A stretch of 64,000 nt of DNA from Nyssa sinensis (GCA_008638375.1 CM018031.1:14252062-14316061); one strand, 5' to 3'; shown: positions 25,911 to 38,849, numbered from the stretch's first letter. Program-made: numbers and translations. Notes: generated by a model from the sequence alone, not told the origin.

Positions 25911-26222
25911 TTCCTATTAATTATCAAAAATATTATACATCAAATTTAGTTATTTTTTATTCAACAAATTGTCGGTTATAGTATATTATATTATAGACGT
26001 ATTTTAATGTTAGAAATAATAAAATATTATTGATAATATATATTTCGATTTTTATTTGTTATTTTTTTCTGACGACTTAGTGCATTAGAAAATAATTCAT
26101 CATTTTCTCATACCATTATTTCGACATTTAATTTATTTACATCGTAAATATTTAATATAACCAACCAATTTATAACCGAAGTCTAATATTAGTCGAAAAT
26201 AAACCCATTTCTTGTAGTGGGG

Positions 26223-26726
26223 ATAAAGTCCAGCAATGTTAATAATCTACAATTTCATTATTGTTACTTGAGATGTGATTCATTATGGTTAGCTGAGTCC
26301 AGGCCAACAATTGGCGTTGAGTTAGTTGGGCGATCCACTGTAGGCTACACTCACACTCTCATCCACTCTTCCTTCATCTTATCACAACATTCACAAAACC
26401 TGCTTCTCATCTGTCTTTTATTTCACTTGTCCTTCCTTTAAAGGTCCCTCTCTATGTCACACACACATACATACACACGTTTTCTCCAGTATTCGCACAG
26501 TTTTTGTTTCTACATTCTTTTTTCCTTAGTGCATATATATATATATATTATTATTTGATTGAGATGTGACAATATTAGGTAGTATTTTATTTTTTTTAAA
26601 AAGTTGGGTAGCGGGTCAAATTCGGGTTGACCTGACCCGTATTCGACCCGATCAATTCGGGTCAAATATGAGTTCAACCTGTTTACAACACGTCCAAACC
26701 TGTCCAACCTGCCCATTTTGCCAGGC

Positions 26727-26772
<46 letters not shown>

Positions 26773-27900
26773 GTAGCGGATCCTGAAATACCAGTTAGGA
26801 GGGGCAAAAACAAAATTTAGAGGGGATTTCAATGAAACTACAAAAAATTTAGAGGTGACAATTCTTAACATTTGAAAAAACTTCGTACAAATAATAGGTA
26901 AAAAATTAAATTTTGAAAATTTGGGAAGGTCGGGGGGAGGCCCCCGAGCCGCTCCTTGAATCCTCCAATGCTTACATATATTTCGTTTATGAGATATCTC
27001 AGTAATTATATTTATTAAGTCTACATTATGGGCAGTACTGGCATTTTAAGTGAAAAAAATTATTGAGTGAAAAAAATTACGACATAGCGTGCAATAGTAA
27101 AAACTATAACTTATTTAGTTTAAAAGGATATTACGAAAAATTTAATAACTTAAATTGAAACATTAAATATATTTTTTTTACAAAAAATTGAAATGTTATT
27201 GAAAAATGTTCATATAAAGTCTTCTTTTGCATAGAAAATCATATACATATAAGGAAATCCCTTGATTAATGAAAGTATATGAAAATTAAGAATTAATATT
27301 TATAATAATTAATAAAAAAAATTATCGTCATTCTTAATAATTATAAGAGTGTTGAATGTATGTCATGCCTAATGGAAAGGTGATAAAGTTATGTTAAAGA
27401 GTACTTCGAATTGAGGCTTTCACATTCGTAAGGTAGAAATAAAGGTTTTGGTGCCGAAGACGGAGAGAAAAGTAGGGTTTAACTAGCATTGCTACCTCTA
27501 TCTATTTCATATGGAAGGAGTGAAATGGCCGTGTAATGCAAAACAAAACAAGAGATCCTCAAAGGAAGTTGTCGAAGCTATGCAAACCACTATATCCTCA
27601 TGGAGGCATGTGGAAAATAGCTTCACTAATTGGTAACTTTCTCCGAGTCTGGACCTTCCAAACATATATTCTTAGAGTAGCTTCTATAGCTTGATGTGCG
27701 TTTTGATGTTTCGGTATAATTATAGGCCTGTCAAAATGGGCTTGGCTCAAATAGATCATGCTCTTATTTCTCGGACCAACTAAACCCTAATTTATTTTAG
27801 AACTCACCCAACTCAACTTTTAGAACTGATTCAACTCAACTTATTAAAGTCACAGTCGAGTTGGGTTATTTCTGATCTATAGTTTTTTTATTTTTTTACA
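26223..27900. other. Intergenic DNA with transposon remnants
   Basis: No gene was seen. There are two fragment ends of one repeat family: TAGGCCTGGCAAAATGGG, ending at 26729 in the minus direction, and TAGGCCTGTCAAAATGGG, starting at 27723 in the plus direction. Between them lie an (AT)n tract (26730-26767) and a block at 26771-26965 related to the repeat at 16690 (agcggatcctgaa ... ggcccccgagccgct). The gacctgacccg and cgggtcaa motifs at 26605-26665 are typical of hAT-like remnants. Confidence 0.5.
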
Positions 27901-27902
27901 CA

Positions 27903-28222
27903 CCCTTAGTATAATATGCATGTAATATTATATTTGTCCAAACAAAAAACAAAAAGAAGTTTTATTGTCTTAATCAAAAATAATTTGGCAGAATATGCAT
28001 GCATGCTTATGCACCAAATTACGCGTGCCGAGTAAGCATGTCGGTTCGGATATATAATTCTCGATTTTTTGTACGCTCCTAATATAATATGCCTGCAATA
28101 TTATTATATTTGTCCAAATATAAAACATAAAGAAGTTTTATTATCTTAAGCAAAGGTAATTTGGCGTAATATGCATGCATGCTTATGCAACAAATCACGC
28201 GTGATGAGTAAACATGATTAAT
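27903..28222. repeat. Two-copy direct repeat, period 173 bp
   Basis: ataatatgcatgtaatatta, gtccaaac, aagaagttttatt, aatttggc, aatatgcatgcatgcttatg and acgcgtg occur in the same order at 27911 onward and 28084 onward, with scattered substitutions. Confidence 0.85.
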
Positions 28223-29194
28223 TTAAAAGCCAATCATGATTGCAAATTAAAGTATAAGGGACAAGTTTTTTAAGCGCACCTTGGGACTAATTCCTACAGC
28301 TCCCACCAGCAGGTACTCTATTCTTAGGGATAAGGCACAGATGACTTCAAGAGTTACTGGCGAGGAATCTCGATACAACAATCTTGCATGGGATAAGCCT
28401 TTAAGAAGTGCTCAAGCCCCACCCAGCCAACCCTTGGGATCAATACACATTTGTTCATTGCTTGTTAATAAGAAGTATGGTCAATAAAATATTTTGTAAA
28501 ACTTCAATGATTTATTGGAACTTTGCACACCTTCATGACAAGAAAGAGAGATCCACCAGATGACTACTGGGTTTGCCTAAATGTTGACAAATCCATCCTA
28601 AAACTAAGCCAATTAATTAAAGTCTAATTGATCAAGTTCTAGATAAAATCTTAAACCCTTTTTTTTTTTTTTGATAATCCACAAAATGACTAATTGACCC
28701 TTTTGGTAACGACCTGCACCTCTCTGGGCACATATTCTTCTGGTGTCTCTAACCGAACTAATTTAAAATCTAAAGTTAATTAAGTCTTGTTCAAGATACA
28801 TAGTTTGAATAAGTCAAGTCAATTAAGAATTTAATGAAGTTTTAATAAAGTAAATAGATTTTTTTACACCAAAAACTTATTGCTTTACTGGTATTAGACC
28901 AGCAAGAACATAATTCAGCTGAGATATATAAAAACTCAAAACATCTTAAAGCATTAGGAAAAAAGAACTTAAAAGAAAATGCTTTCAAATGCTATGAAAT
29001 CAGAATACTACCTTAACAAGGGCAACTCAGTTAAATTTCCAAAGGCACTCTATTTTTTAAGGACGAAGCATCCTTCTTCTAGGCCCATACGGTGCTTCTT
29101 TCATTGGACTTTTTGTCATTCCACTTTCTACATTCGTCGGTCATAATTTCTTGCTTATCATAGTCTAAAACGATTGATTATATTATATACATTT
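28223..29194. other. Intergenic DNA, no gene seen
   Basis: A frame at 28281-28487 has no family signature. Otherwise AT-rich sequence without recognised elements. Confidence 0.45.
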
Positions 29195-29199
29195 AATCT

Positions 29200-29760
29200 T
29201 GATACTGCAATTTCTGGCTCATCAAGGACTTGACCGTCACAGTGAATGAACCTGAGAAGAAACAATATTAAGGTGCCATCGGGGAAGGTTCCAGTGGTAA
29301 CCTCTCCGATGGTTAAATTAAATTATTCTCTTTGACACAAGGCGTGATATTTTTGCTTCAAGTATGAAGCCCAATCATATTAATTCTCGTTTTTTATATA
29401 TCCCTTTCACATACCTCTTTTCTGGTATTTATAGGATGGTAAAGCATTAAATTGACTGACAAGCGGTGGATGTTATTTCATCTTGACTTTCCACCTCATG
29501 GCTCCCTTTACACGTGTAGCTGTAAAAACGCTCCCAAAACCTGTATCGTCTTTTTGCAGGGCTAGGGCTCACCGCTTGTCAGTTTATAGTAGTGTCATCA
29601 TGAAGGCTCACGTCATTCCTTTTTGTCATTAACTGTTCCATCGTTCCGAGGTCGGTATACCGAGGTTGATGTCGGTATACTTGTTTATCTTAGAATTTGA
29701 ACAGAGCTAAATTAGACACGTGTTGGACCTTGATTAAGTAGAATGTTTTATGGCGTATCA
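29200..29760 (-). repeat. 3' LTR (left copy) of the Tat element
   Basis: 561 bp with TG...CA-type termini (tgatac...gtatca). It is 97 percent identical to the copy at 38850-39410. Just inside it, 29761-29775 read on the minus strand gives a purine run CAGGGGGGAGTAAC, the polypurine tract. Confidence 0.95.
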
Positions 29761-29775
29761 GTTACTCCCCCCTGA
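29761..29775 (-). other. Polypurine tract
   Basis: On the minus strand cttcAGGGGGGAGtaac directly abuts the 3' LTR, where plus-strand DNA synthesis is primed. Confidence 0.75.
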
Positions 29776-30263
29776 AGCCTTAGTTCTGTGAATATGTACA
29801 GAACTTTGGCTTAGGGTTTCCGAGGGATGACGTGCACAACGTTGTTAATACTTTATCTCATATTTCGAGGGGTCTCAGCCGTCATGATATAATTACCACG
29901 CGTTTTGTTGCTTTGGTAATCGGAGTCATCAATTAACGCAGCCGTCGTTTAATTAATTTTTTAAGACCTTAACTGATGTCTTTTTCGTTTTTTGTGTGAA
30001 ACATTTAATAAAAATCTTTTATAAATAGTGGGGGTGACTGTTTGGGATTCGTTTGCATTTTTTCAAACAATCTCGAACGGTTTTGTTATTCCCGAAAGGC
30101 TAGTGCGATTTTCGACGACCTGTGTGAATTTCTCCCATTCTAGACAGCTTTCTTCTTTCTAACTAGTAATTTCTATTTTCTTATTCTTCTTTTTTATTTT
30201 GCTCTTCCTCATTCTATCTTCTTTTTTTTTTTTTGTTTTTTTTTTCTTTTCTATCGTGCGATC

Positions 30264-32334
30264 ATGTCTAATCCAAACATAGAGGAGGTTAAGGTTGAAT
30301 TTGAGACCGTCGGTGAGGATGGTCCTTCTTCATCTTCCACTGCTTCGTCTTCTTCCTCTTCTGACGGTATTCTAGATTCTAGTGATAGAGAAGTTAGTGT
30401 ATCCACGAGAGAAGAGGGAGAGAGTACCATAACGAAGGAGATTTTAAAAGCTATTATGAAATAGTTTAAGTTTCCAAAGAATGTAACCTGTAGGGTCCCC
30501 AAACGTACAGATCCCCCCTCCGATCTAAAAAAGGGGGGAGATCTGCGCTTACCTTGAATGGTTCGAGATGGGTGTTCGTTTCCCTTTCCACCCCTTCCTT
30601 ATAGAATTTTTTACTTGGTTTAATATATGCCCCGCCGAACTCAATGTAAACAACTGGAGGCAGCTTTTAGCTTTTATAGTTTTAGGTCATTTAAATGAGG
30701 TCCGTGTAGATCTGGACCTTATTCGTAGTCAGATGGAAATGAAACATCTGAGTGCAGAGGAACTGTACTATACTTGCTTCGATTAGAGGTTCAGACCTCT
30801 GACGTCGATACCTTCTTCCAACAAAACGTGGAAGAAGTGGTACTTCTTCGTTGGAGGAGGTTGGGAGCGAGAAGATTATGAAGGCCATATGAGTCTTTTT
30901 CCTCGGCACTCCGGCCCAAGGGGTGAGTATTCAGAGGTTACAACTTCTATCTTTTTCCTGCTTTTAAATGATTTAACTGATGATTGTTTGATATGTTGTT
31001 TTGTAGATAGAAGAAAGTGGAAAAGAGCTGATTTTACTCCTGAGATTGAAAAACGATACCAGCTCTTTCTAAGGCCTACTCTCCGACCACATTACCAAAT
31101 TCTTTCACCTTGCAACTTGATGACGGCTGGATTAACCAAGGAAGAGACTGCAGCGATCAAGAAAAACATTATGTCTGCTTGCGCCCCTCCTCCCAGCAAA
31201 ACGAAGGCTGGGGGTCCTTTCGTCGCCCCCGCGGCTCTAAAGAAGAGGAGGATTATATCTCGAACGAATCGGGAAGCTTCCCGCCCTTTTGCTTCGACTC
31301 CTGCCGAGGTATCCAGACCTACGGAAGATCCGACTGCTGACGTTCGTCCGACTACCGAGCCTCTATGGACTGAGGATGTCGCAAACCCTACCGAGGTCCA
31401 CAGCCTACCGAGGCAGGTGAGGTAAGGAGATCGACTCCTTCACATCAGTCGGACATGCAAGAGGGTACCAACGTGGTTCCGATGCATCCATCTGAGGCCT
31501 CTTCGGGAACAGAGGCCATGAAGTTGGTGTTGAAAGCAGTTCTCCCACCTGGGTTCCCTGGCCAAAGCTCAAGGAGAATTATCGGCGACCTTATGTTGGG
31601 TTATACCAGGTAAAGCTTTGTATACTTTATATTTGTTTTATCCTTTATTTTTTGTTTATCATTTTTAATTTTCTTCATTTGTTTGTAGGGCCTTCGAGCA
31701 GCGGGCATCCTGATGGACCGTGCTGATCAAGTCGAGAAGATCAATGGCCTTAAAGAAGAGCTGAAGATAGCTCGTTTCGAGCTGACGACAACTCAATCGG
31801 AGCTGAAAGCTGCTCAAGCAGAACTCTCGGCTGCCCGGTTAGATGTACAAACTGCCCAGACTGTGTTGAAGGCGGCCCATTCCAAGCTCGAGGTATCTCA
31901 AGCTAAGGTCAACGCTTCTGAGGTGAAATGCGAAGAACTTAACAGTGAACTAATAAAGGCGAAGCAAGGAACAGAGTCCCTGATAATTCAGAGAACTAAA
32001 CTGAACAAAAGCTTAACTGAATTACAAAGTAGAGTTAAGGAATGCCGAGGCATCCGAGGTAAAGAAGATCGAAGAAGTCAGGGTGGCCACGAAGGAGGCC
32101 ACCAAAGCTAGTATGATGGATATTCTGAAGTCTATGGGGAAAGAAATTTCAGATTTCAGTTGCCATCTCTGCTGAAAAAGGATTCAACAGTTGTACCCAG
32201 ATCTAGATATCTCCAGGTTGGATGAAGTGGAGGTAGATGAATCCCAACCGAGCTCCCCAAAACTACCAACCCATAACGAAGTTCTTGAAGGCGTGGTGCC
32301 CCTATCCTCAGTTCCCCCTACAAAACCGATTTAG
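30264..32334 (+). pseudogene. Antisense accessory gene of the Tat element (PF04195-like domain plus coiled coil)
   Basis: This gene runs opposite to gag-pol. Three exons are suggested: 30264-30922, 31007-31609 and 31689-32334. The introns are 84 and 79 bp (AAGGG|GTGAGT...gtag|ATAG and CCAG|GTAAAG...gtag|GGCC). The protein would start with a Ser-rich, acidic N-terminus. A segment beginning GVRFPFHPFLIEFF and continuing LNVNNWRQLLAF follows; I recognise it as the putative gypsy-type transposon domain PF04195. Then come a basic Pro-rich linker and a long heptad-type coiled coil (about 31690-32060; LKAAQAELSAARLDVQTAQ). Frame changes near 30480-30550 and 32040, a TAG after AIMK, a TAG after TCFD and a TGA after SCHLC make it a pseudogene. 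Antisense ORFs are known from some Tat elements; their function is not established. Confidence 0.75.
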
Positions 32335-33359
32335 AGATAATATTTATTATATATATATATATATATATTTTTTAGTTGACTACTTTTTGTAATTTTCAAC
32401 CCTTTGGGGATTCTGCCTAAAAAATGGGAAACAATAATATATCTTTAATGTTGAATTCTTTGTTTATGCTATGAATGCCTTTATTGTCTATGCCGAAGTG
32501 AAGTATTTTAACAAACAATCAAATAACTTGGACCAGATTGCAATTTAGATGACTAATAACCCATTCATATAAGATTTTGGCGACTCTAGAAATAATTTAA
32601 ATTTATAAATCAAGACTAGTTATATTCTTACGTGACTTGATTGTTATCGTAGGTCTTCAGATGTTTTAGAAATGAATCAAAGACCCTGAACTAATATACT
32701 TGCAAAATAAAGATGGTTTTTTAATACAACAAATATTTAGATCTAACCTGGATCCCGAGGTAATACGTAACTCTGATAAGTTGTCCGATAAGTTATAACT
32801 TGTCCAAGTCTAGAGACTCGATTTATGAAACTGGGACCATACCTATGGCGCTGGGGCTCAGGAGGGGTCATTTTAAATGGACAAGGTGTAGGAACCCGTG
32901 CTTTTAACTTGGGACCATACCTACTGCAATCTTGATTGTATGGGCCTTTTGAGGTGTACCCAGGTCTATAGACCCGTACATTAAATTGGGGCCATACCTA
33001 CAACACTTGTGCTAGTAGGGGCTTTGAGAGCTAGATCAAATCTGAAGACCAGTTTATATTTGGAAGATGCTTTATTGATAGTATTTTCTCAAGTGCTCAA
33101 TATTCCATGGTCTGGGAATTGACTTTCCCACCATATCTTCTAACCAATAAGTCGTAGGCCTAACAATTTTCACAACCTTGTAAGGTCCTTCCCAGTTTGG
33201 GGATAGCTTTCCCATCGTAGGGTCTTTGGTATTAGGGAAGATCCTTGCAGAACCAAGTCACCTAATTGGAACGTCATAATTTTTACTCTCTGATTGAAAC
33301 CTCTGGTCATCCTTCGACGATATTCTTCCTATTCTGACTGCAGCTTGTTCTCTTTTTCC

Positions 33360-34040
33360 TTCTAGTAAGTCGAGATTTTCGGTTAATTAGAGTTTATTAA
33401 CTTTCTGATCGAAGGCTTCCGTTCTCAATGTGGGCATGCCGATTTCGACAGGAATGACCACCTCAGAACCATATGTTAGTGAGAATGGCGTTTCTTGGGT
33501 GGCAGTTCTTCTCGTTGTTCGGTAAGCCCAGAGTACACCAGGGAGCTCTTCTATCCATTTTTCTTTCGCTTCTTCTAACCTCTTTTTGATGGCATTTAAG
33601 ATTGTTCGGTTAGTAACCTCGGCCTGTCCATTCGCCTGTGGATATCCTGGTGAGGAGAAGTGGTGTCTAATATATAGATCATCATAGAACTTTCTGAATA
33701 CTTTTCCTGTAAACTGGGTGCCGTTTTCTGAAATGATAATTCGAGGCACTCCAAATCTATAAACAATATTTTTTCATGTAAAGTTCTTTACATCTACCTC
33801 TGCAATGTGGGTCAATGGTTCCGCCTCTGCCTATTTGGGAAAATAATCAATAGCAATCAGCAAATATTTCCTATTTTGAGGGGCTTTTGGCAAAGGTCCT
33901 ACAATATCCATTCCCCATTGGGAAAAAAGGCCAGGGACTTGTAATGGGAGTAAGCTCCTACTGTGGCTGATGTTGATATGAAGCGAAACGTTGACATTTA
34001 TCACACTTCTTCACATATTCTTTGGACTTGATTTAGGCAT
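33360..34040 (-). pseudogene. Integrase domain of the Tat polyprotein
   Basis: The zinc-binding part ends with CDKCQRFASYQHQPQ. The core shows WGMDIVGPLPKAPQNRKY (first Asp), IISENGTQFTG (the usual Asp of the DNG motif is Glu here) and PQANGQAEVTN (Glu). The C-terminal part (LPGVLWAYRTT, TPFSLTYGSEVVIP) is intact at 33387-33749. Upstream of 33749 two in-frame stops occur where Trp is expected: FPK-TAG-AEAE and T-TGA-KNIV. With the Asp to Glu change it could not integrate. Confidence 0.9.
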
Positions 34041-34188
34041 ACTAGGCTAGTAATAACCATAGGTTAAAGCTCGATGTGAGATGGTCCTGCCACCATTATG
34101 ATTGACATATATCCCTTCATGGATTTCGGCTAGTACATATTCGGACTCTTCTGGAGATAAACACCTTAGTAGGGGCTGGGTGTAAGAT

Positions 34189-34932
34189 CTACGGTAGAGT
34201 TGCCCATTTAAAATTAGGTATCGAGCTGAATCTAATTCGTAGTTTTCGAGCCTGATTTCTGTCGTTAGGGAGTTGCCCTTCTTTTAAGTATTTGAAGATA
34301 GGAGCTCTCCAATCCTGACAATGTTCCGAAATATAAATGGCTTGGACCTCGTCAATACTTGGGCCATTTCGGGAGGAGATAGACAATTCTGAATCCCCCT
34401 CGGCACTGAGGTGAGAGGCCATATTTGCTAAGGCGTCCGCTCGGGTGTTCTGTCTTCTTTCTATTTTGTGAATGCTGAAATTGACAAATGATTTTTTTAG
34501 AGAGCCTATCAGTTCAGCATCGTTGATCATTCTCTCGTCTTTGGCTGTAAATTCACCCAGAACTTGGCCCACCACTAACTGTGAATCAGAGAAGGCTTCG
34601 AGGTCGCGAGCCTCATATTCTAAGGCTAGTTTCATGCCAAGGACTAATGCTTCATACTCGGCTTTGTTATTAGAAGCTCTGAAGCTCAAAGTAATCACTT
34701 TCTCTATTGTAATACCATCCGGAGATCAGAGGACAATACCGACTCCAGAACCTTTATCAGTTGAAGAACCATCCACATATAGTTGCCGTATTGCCATAGT
34801 TGGGTTAACATCTAATTTCCCTTTCAGAGCTGGGGTGAATTCGGCAATAAAATCTGCCAAAGCCTGAGCTTTAATGGCAGTTCGAGGTATGTATACTATG
34901 TCGAATTCTCCCAGTTCTATCGACCATTTCAC
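34189..34932 (-). pseudogene. Second (archaeal-type) RNase H domain
   Basis: Follows the ordinary RNase H and precedes INT. The acidic residues of an RNase H fold are visible in order: YVDGSSTDKGSG, NNKAEYEALVLG, FSDSQLVVGQ and NTRADALANMA. The domain is split over two frames (34726-34932 and 34189-34698). Dual RNase H is a known feature of Tat elements, and this is the main reason for that assignment. Confidence 0.85.
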
Positions 34933-35042
34933 AAGACGACCCGAGGTGTCTGGTTTGTGTAATATGGCTTTTAAAGGGTATGAGGTTGGGACTATGATCG
35001 AATGGGCTTGAAAATAAGGCCTGAGTTTTCTAGTAGATATTA

Positions 35043-36080
35043 TTAGTGCAAGGCTAACTTCTCCACCTCGGGATATCTTTTTTCTGATCCAAGAAGCGCT
35101 TTACTCATATAGAATATGGGTTTTTGAATTCCTGGCTCTTCTCGGATTAGCGCAGAACTTACTGCATTCTCTGATACCGCAAGATATAAGAAGAGCTTTT
35201 CTCCTTTCCTGGGTTTGGATAATAGTTTTGGCGACGCCATATACCGCTTAAGTTCTGTGAAAGCTTTGTCACATTCAGAGGTCCATTCCAAGACCTTATT
35301 CCCCCTTAAAGCTTTGAAGAACAGAAGACAGCGGTTCCGTAGGACCTAGAAATGAATTGATTCAACGTCGCAATCATGCCATTTAATGTCTGTATATCTT
35401 TCCGTGACCTCGGTGGCTCTAGTTCTTCTAAAGCCTTAATCTGGGATGGGTTGGCTTCGATGCCTCTGTGTGAGATAAGAAAACCTAGAAATTTCCCACG
35501 GCTCACCCCAAATGTACATTTTGATGGGTTCAACTTCATCTTGTGCTTGTTTAAGATATCAAAAGTTTTTCTCAAATGCCCAATGTGCTCCTCCTTCTGC
35601 TGGCTTTTGACGAACATGTCATCAATATAAACCTCCATCGTGTCTCCAATCAGAGGTTCAAACATTTTATTGACCAAGCATTGATACGTGGCTCCGGCAT
35701 TTTTTAGTCTGAAAGGCATCGCCCTGTAACAGTACAAACCTCGTTCGGAGATAAATGATGTTTTTTCTTGGTCCGAAGGATACATTTGAATCTGGTTATA
35801 TCCGGAGTATGCATCCATGAAGCTCATTAATTTGTAACCAAGCAATTGCGTCGACCAATTGATCAATTCTCGGGATAGGGAAGTTATCCTTAGGACAGGC
35901 TTTGTTAAGATCGGTGTAATCGACGCAGACTCGCCATTTACCATTCTTCTTTTTAACAAGGACGGTGTTGGCGAGCCATTCTAGGTAAAAAACCTCCCTG
36001 ATCAATTTGGCAGCGAGCAACCTTTGAACTTCATCATTGATTATCCTGTGTCTCTCTGGGGCGAATGTCCGTCTTTTTTG
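35043..36080 (-). pseudogene. Reverse transcriptase and first RNase H
   Basis: RT motifs run in order: LANTVLVKKKNGKWRVCVDY, DLNKACPKDNFPIPRID, MDAYSGYNQIQM, AMPFRLKNAGATYQ (Arg for the usual Gly), YIDDMFVKS (catalytic Asp pair present) and LNPSKCTFGV with FLGFLIS. A one-base insertion near 35839-35842 (GCTTGGT for GCTGGT) splits the frame before MDAYSG. The linked RNase H at 35043-35291 shows TSECDKAFTELK and FYMSKALLGSE. It is out of frame with RT owing to a break near 35300. Confidence 0.92.
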
Positions 36081-36439
36081 CCGTACCGGGTGACAGCTCG
36101 GATCTGTCAGTTAGTTTATGGCAGATACAGGGATGGATCAATACCCTCTATGTCTTTAGTTTCCTAAGCGAATATTGATAAGTGGGTTTTCAGAAATTCT
36201 ATCATCACTTTCTGTTCCGGTGGAGATAAATCGACACTGATCTGCAAATAATGCTCTTCTTCGTCTGAACCCTACCGATATTTTAAGTGGCTCTTGGACT
36301 AGCACGGCCATGTTTTCTACACCTCGCGGGCTCAATGGTTCATCGATTTCGGTAAGGGCATTCCATATCGATACTTCGATCAAAAAGATCGGGAATGATG
36401 AGCTTCCGAGGTGCCTGTAATTGCTATTGCTGGGTTTTA

Positions 36440-36840
36440 CCTTTTAACGCGACGACGTGGCACTCCCGAGATGACGACTGGGAACCCTGAATAGTGCAAA
36501 CATGATTGTTGTGTACGTATTTGAGGCATTGATGAAGGGTGGATGTGACCTGCCCCCTATTTGATGGAGCCACGATCTTCTCATGATTATGTTGTATGGA
36601 GATCGGGAATCCACGATCACATATTCAGCTATCAGAGTTTTTTGTGCTTCACCGACTCTTACAGTCGTTGGGAAGTCAATACTGCCCATGGGAGAGCTCA
36701 GATGTCCTATCGAACCCAGCCATCATTGCCAGCGGTGGCTTTGAGGTCAGAAATGCTGAGCTTCATCTGTTTGAAAGGCTCATAAAATAAAATATTAGTA
36801 GAACTTGCCCGTATCCACCAATACTCTTAAGATGTCAAAA
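36440..36840 (-). pseudogene. Aspartic protease region of the Tat polyprotein
   Basis: Minus-strand reading near 36800 gives VDTGSSADILF, the Asp-Thr-Gly active site, in one frame. The downstream part VIVDSRSPYNII lies in another frame at 36444-36689 (the flap/ILGRP-like region). The domain is recognisable but frameshifted. Confidence 0.78.
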
Positions 36841-36982
36841 TTTGCGACTCTAAGGGCGATGGCGAGCGCATCAGTGTGAGGACAGTGTATGCCAGCCAGG
36901 TCCAGCTTTGAAAACTGGATTTGTGGTGAGGGCTTTAACCTGCTTCTCAAGCGTCATGATTTGGATAGGGATTGGTGCTACC

Positions 36983-38782
36983 CTAGCCTCTACGAGCATA
37001 GCGTTTCCTTGCTCGATTGGATATACCAGAGATGGAATTGGTAGCATAGGAGGACGAGGATACGTGATTATTTGGTTGGGGTTGTTGGCTTTGGCTTGTC
37101 CCAAGAGTGGACCCCTGATCTTGTCGTTGTGGCTGAGGCCTGGGATTCCTGCCGAGGTTGTTGGGGTTTTTGATTTTGAGTGTTTTGCCCGCCATCGCGC
37201 TGAACGAACTCCTTCAAGTGACCCCTCCGGATTAATTAATCGATTTCCTATTGAAGGTGCCTACAAAATTCTGTAGTATATTCGTGATCTCGATGGAACT
37301 CACAGTACTTACTACGATCTCGGGTGTCTGGATCACTGAACAATGGCTCAAGGACGCTTTAGATTTTCATGTGCTCGGACCTGGTGATAGATTTGGGTAA
37401 TGGAAGCATTCAGGGGCGGTAGTGGCACATTCAGAGGCGCAGTATGTTTTGAACCTTCCAGAAGTGGGCTGGTTTTGATTTCGAGAGGTAGTTATTTTGT
37501 CCGGACTCCTCTGTCTTTTGTTGGTATTGCCAATATTCTGTGTTTAGGACTTGTCCTCCGTTTGAGCTTGTTCCTTAGCAAGACGAAGGGATGTCCTGGT
37601 ATCTTCCAAATTAATATGCTTCCTTGCCCGCTCCATAAGTGACGCCTATGTCTACGGGGGGATTCTTTGTCAAGGAATCGTGAAAACGCCCTGGCCATAG
37701 CCCTGCGTGTAAAGCGGCCACCAAAAAGGCCGCACCGTAGTCAGTAATCTCGGTTAGCTCGGAAGTTAAATCGAGCAATATAGTCCCTGAGTGATTCTCC
37801 CTTTCGTTGCTTGATTGATAAGAGAAATTCTGGACCCTTTCTGAGTCTCCTGCTAGTCAAAAACCGGTCGAGGAAACGTCTACTAAGCTTCATAGAAGTT
37901 GGGAATCGAATTAGGAGGGAGGTTGTGGAACCATCGTAGGGCTGCGCCTTTAAGACTTGTGACGAAATGTATGGCACAGAAATGCGTTGGTGGCGCCATG
38001 AAGGGCCATCGTATGTTGATAATTGGAGAGATGATCACCGGGATCATCTAACCCCTCATAAGGTGTGAATTTTGGAACAATGAATTCTCGAGGACGCTCC
38101 TCGGTCAAAATGGCTGCCGTAAAGGGGGTAGTGAATCTACCGAGAAGCCTTGCTATTTCATCCTATCGAGGAGGTTGAGTCCCCTCGCGAGCATGGGCTA
38201 CCTGTCCAATTGAATTCCGCAACTTCTTCCGATCTCATCAGTACTCTGGACGGGACAGAATGCTGAAATCCTAGCATACCGACCTCAAGTCCAGTAGGTT
38301 AAGGATTGTTCTGACTAGGAATAACATGTTCTGATTGTCTCTGAAGTGAAGCCGGTGCCGGCTGTAGCGGTGGGGCTCCTGAGTTTGCAGGGCTAATAAC
38401 CCTGCCCTTGCTGTAATTAAGGGTAGTAGGATGAACATTTGGCATTCCTCCTAGAATGTCATCTCGAACAGGAGCTTCGTCCTGATGGATAAAACGGACG
38501 AGCACTGGGACCACCTTCTTCATATCGCCTATCACTAGGGGTATGTAGGATTAGATTTCCACTTTCGAGAAAACCCGAAGGAGGAAGAACCGATGGATTT
38601 TGAGTTAAAGAAGCCAGGACTTGGGATATGGCCAAGAGTTGCGCCTGAGTCTGATCAGATTGTTTATGCATCTGATCTCGAGTTTGATCAAGTTGTTGTT
38701 GTACAGGATCGGAGGTTGCAACTTCCTCATCCTGAGCCAACGGTTGGTTTGATATTGATGTCGAACGACGGTTGGAAGCCAT
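36983..38782 (-). pseudogene. Gag region of the Tat element
   Basis: Gag probably begins at the ATG at 38782 (MASNRRSTSISNQ), 70 bp after the 5' LTR. A Gln-rich segment follows (QQQLDQTRDQMHKQSDQTQ). A Retrotrans_gag-like core is readable at 37741-37977 (LIRFPTSMKLSRRFLDRF, KGESLRDYIARFN). The C-terminal part around 36983-37195 is Pro/Gln-rich and basic. Several frame changes separate these pieces. No CCHC zinc knuckle was found. Confidence 0.78.
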
Positions 38783-38830
38783 GACTACCAAAAAACAAAG
38801 ATAATGATATAAAGAAGAATGATTGTCGTT

Positions 38831-38846
38831 CCCATAGACGGCGCCA
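38831..38846 (-). other. Primer binding site
   Basis: TGGCGCCGTCTATGGG on the minus strand begins 3 bases inside the 5' LTR. The TGGCGCC start is the type used by Athila/Tat elements and is not the initiator-Met site TGGTATCAGAGC. Confidence 0.75.
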
Positions 38847-38849
38847 AGC

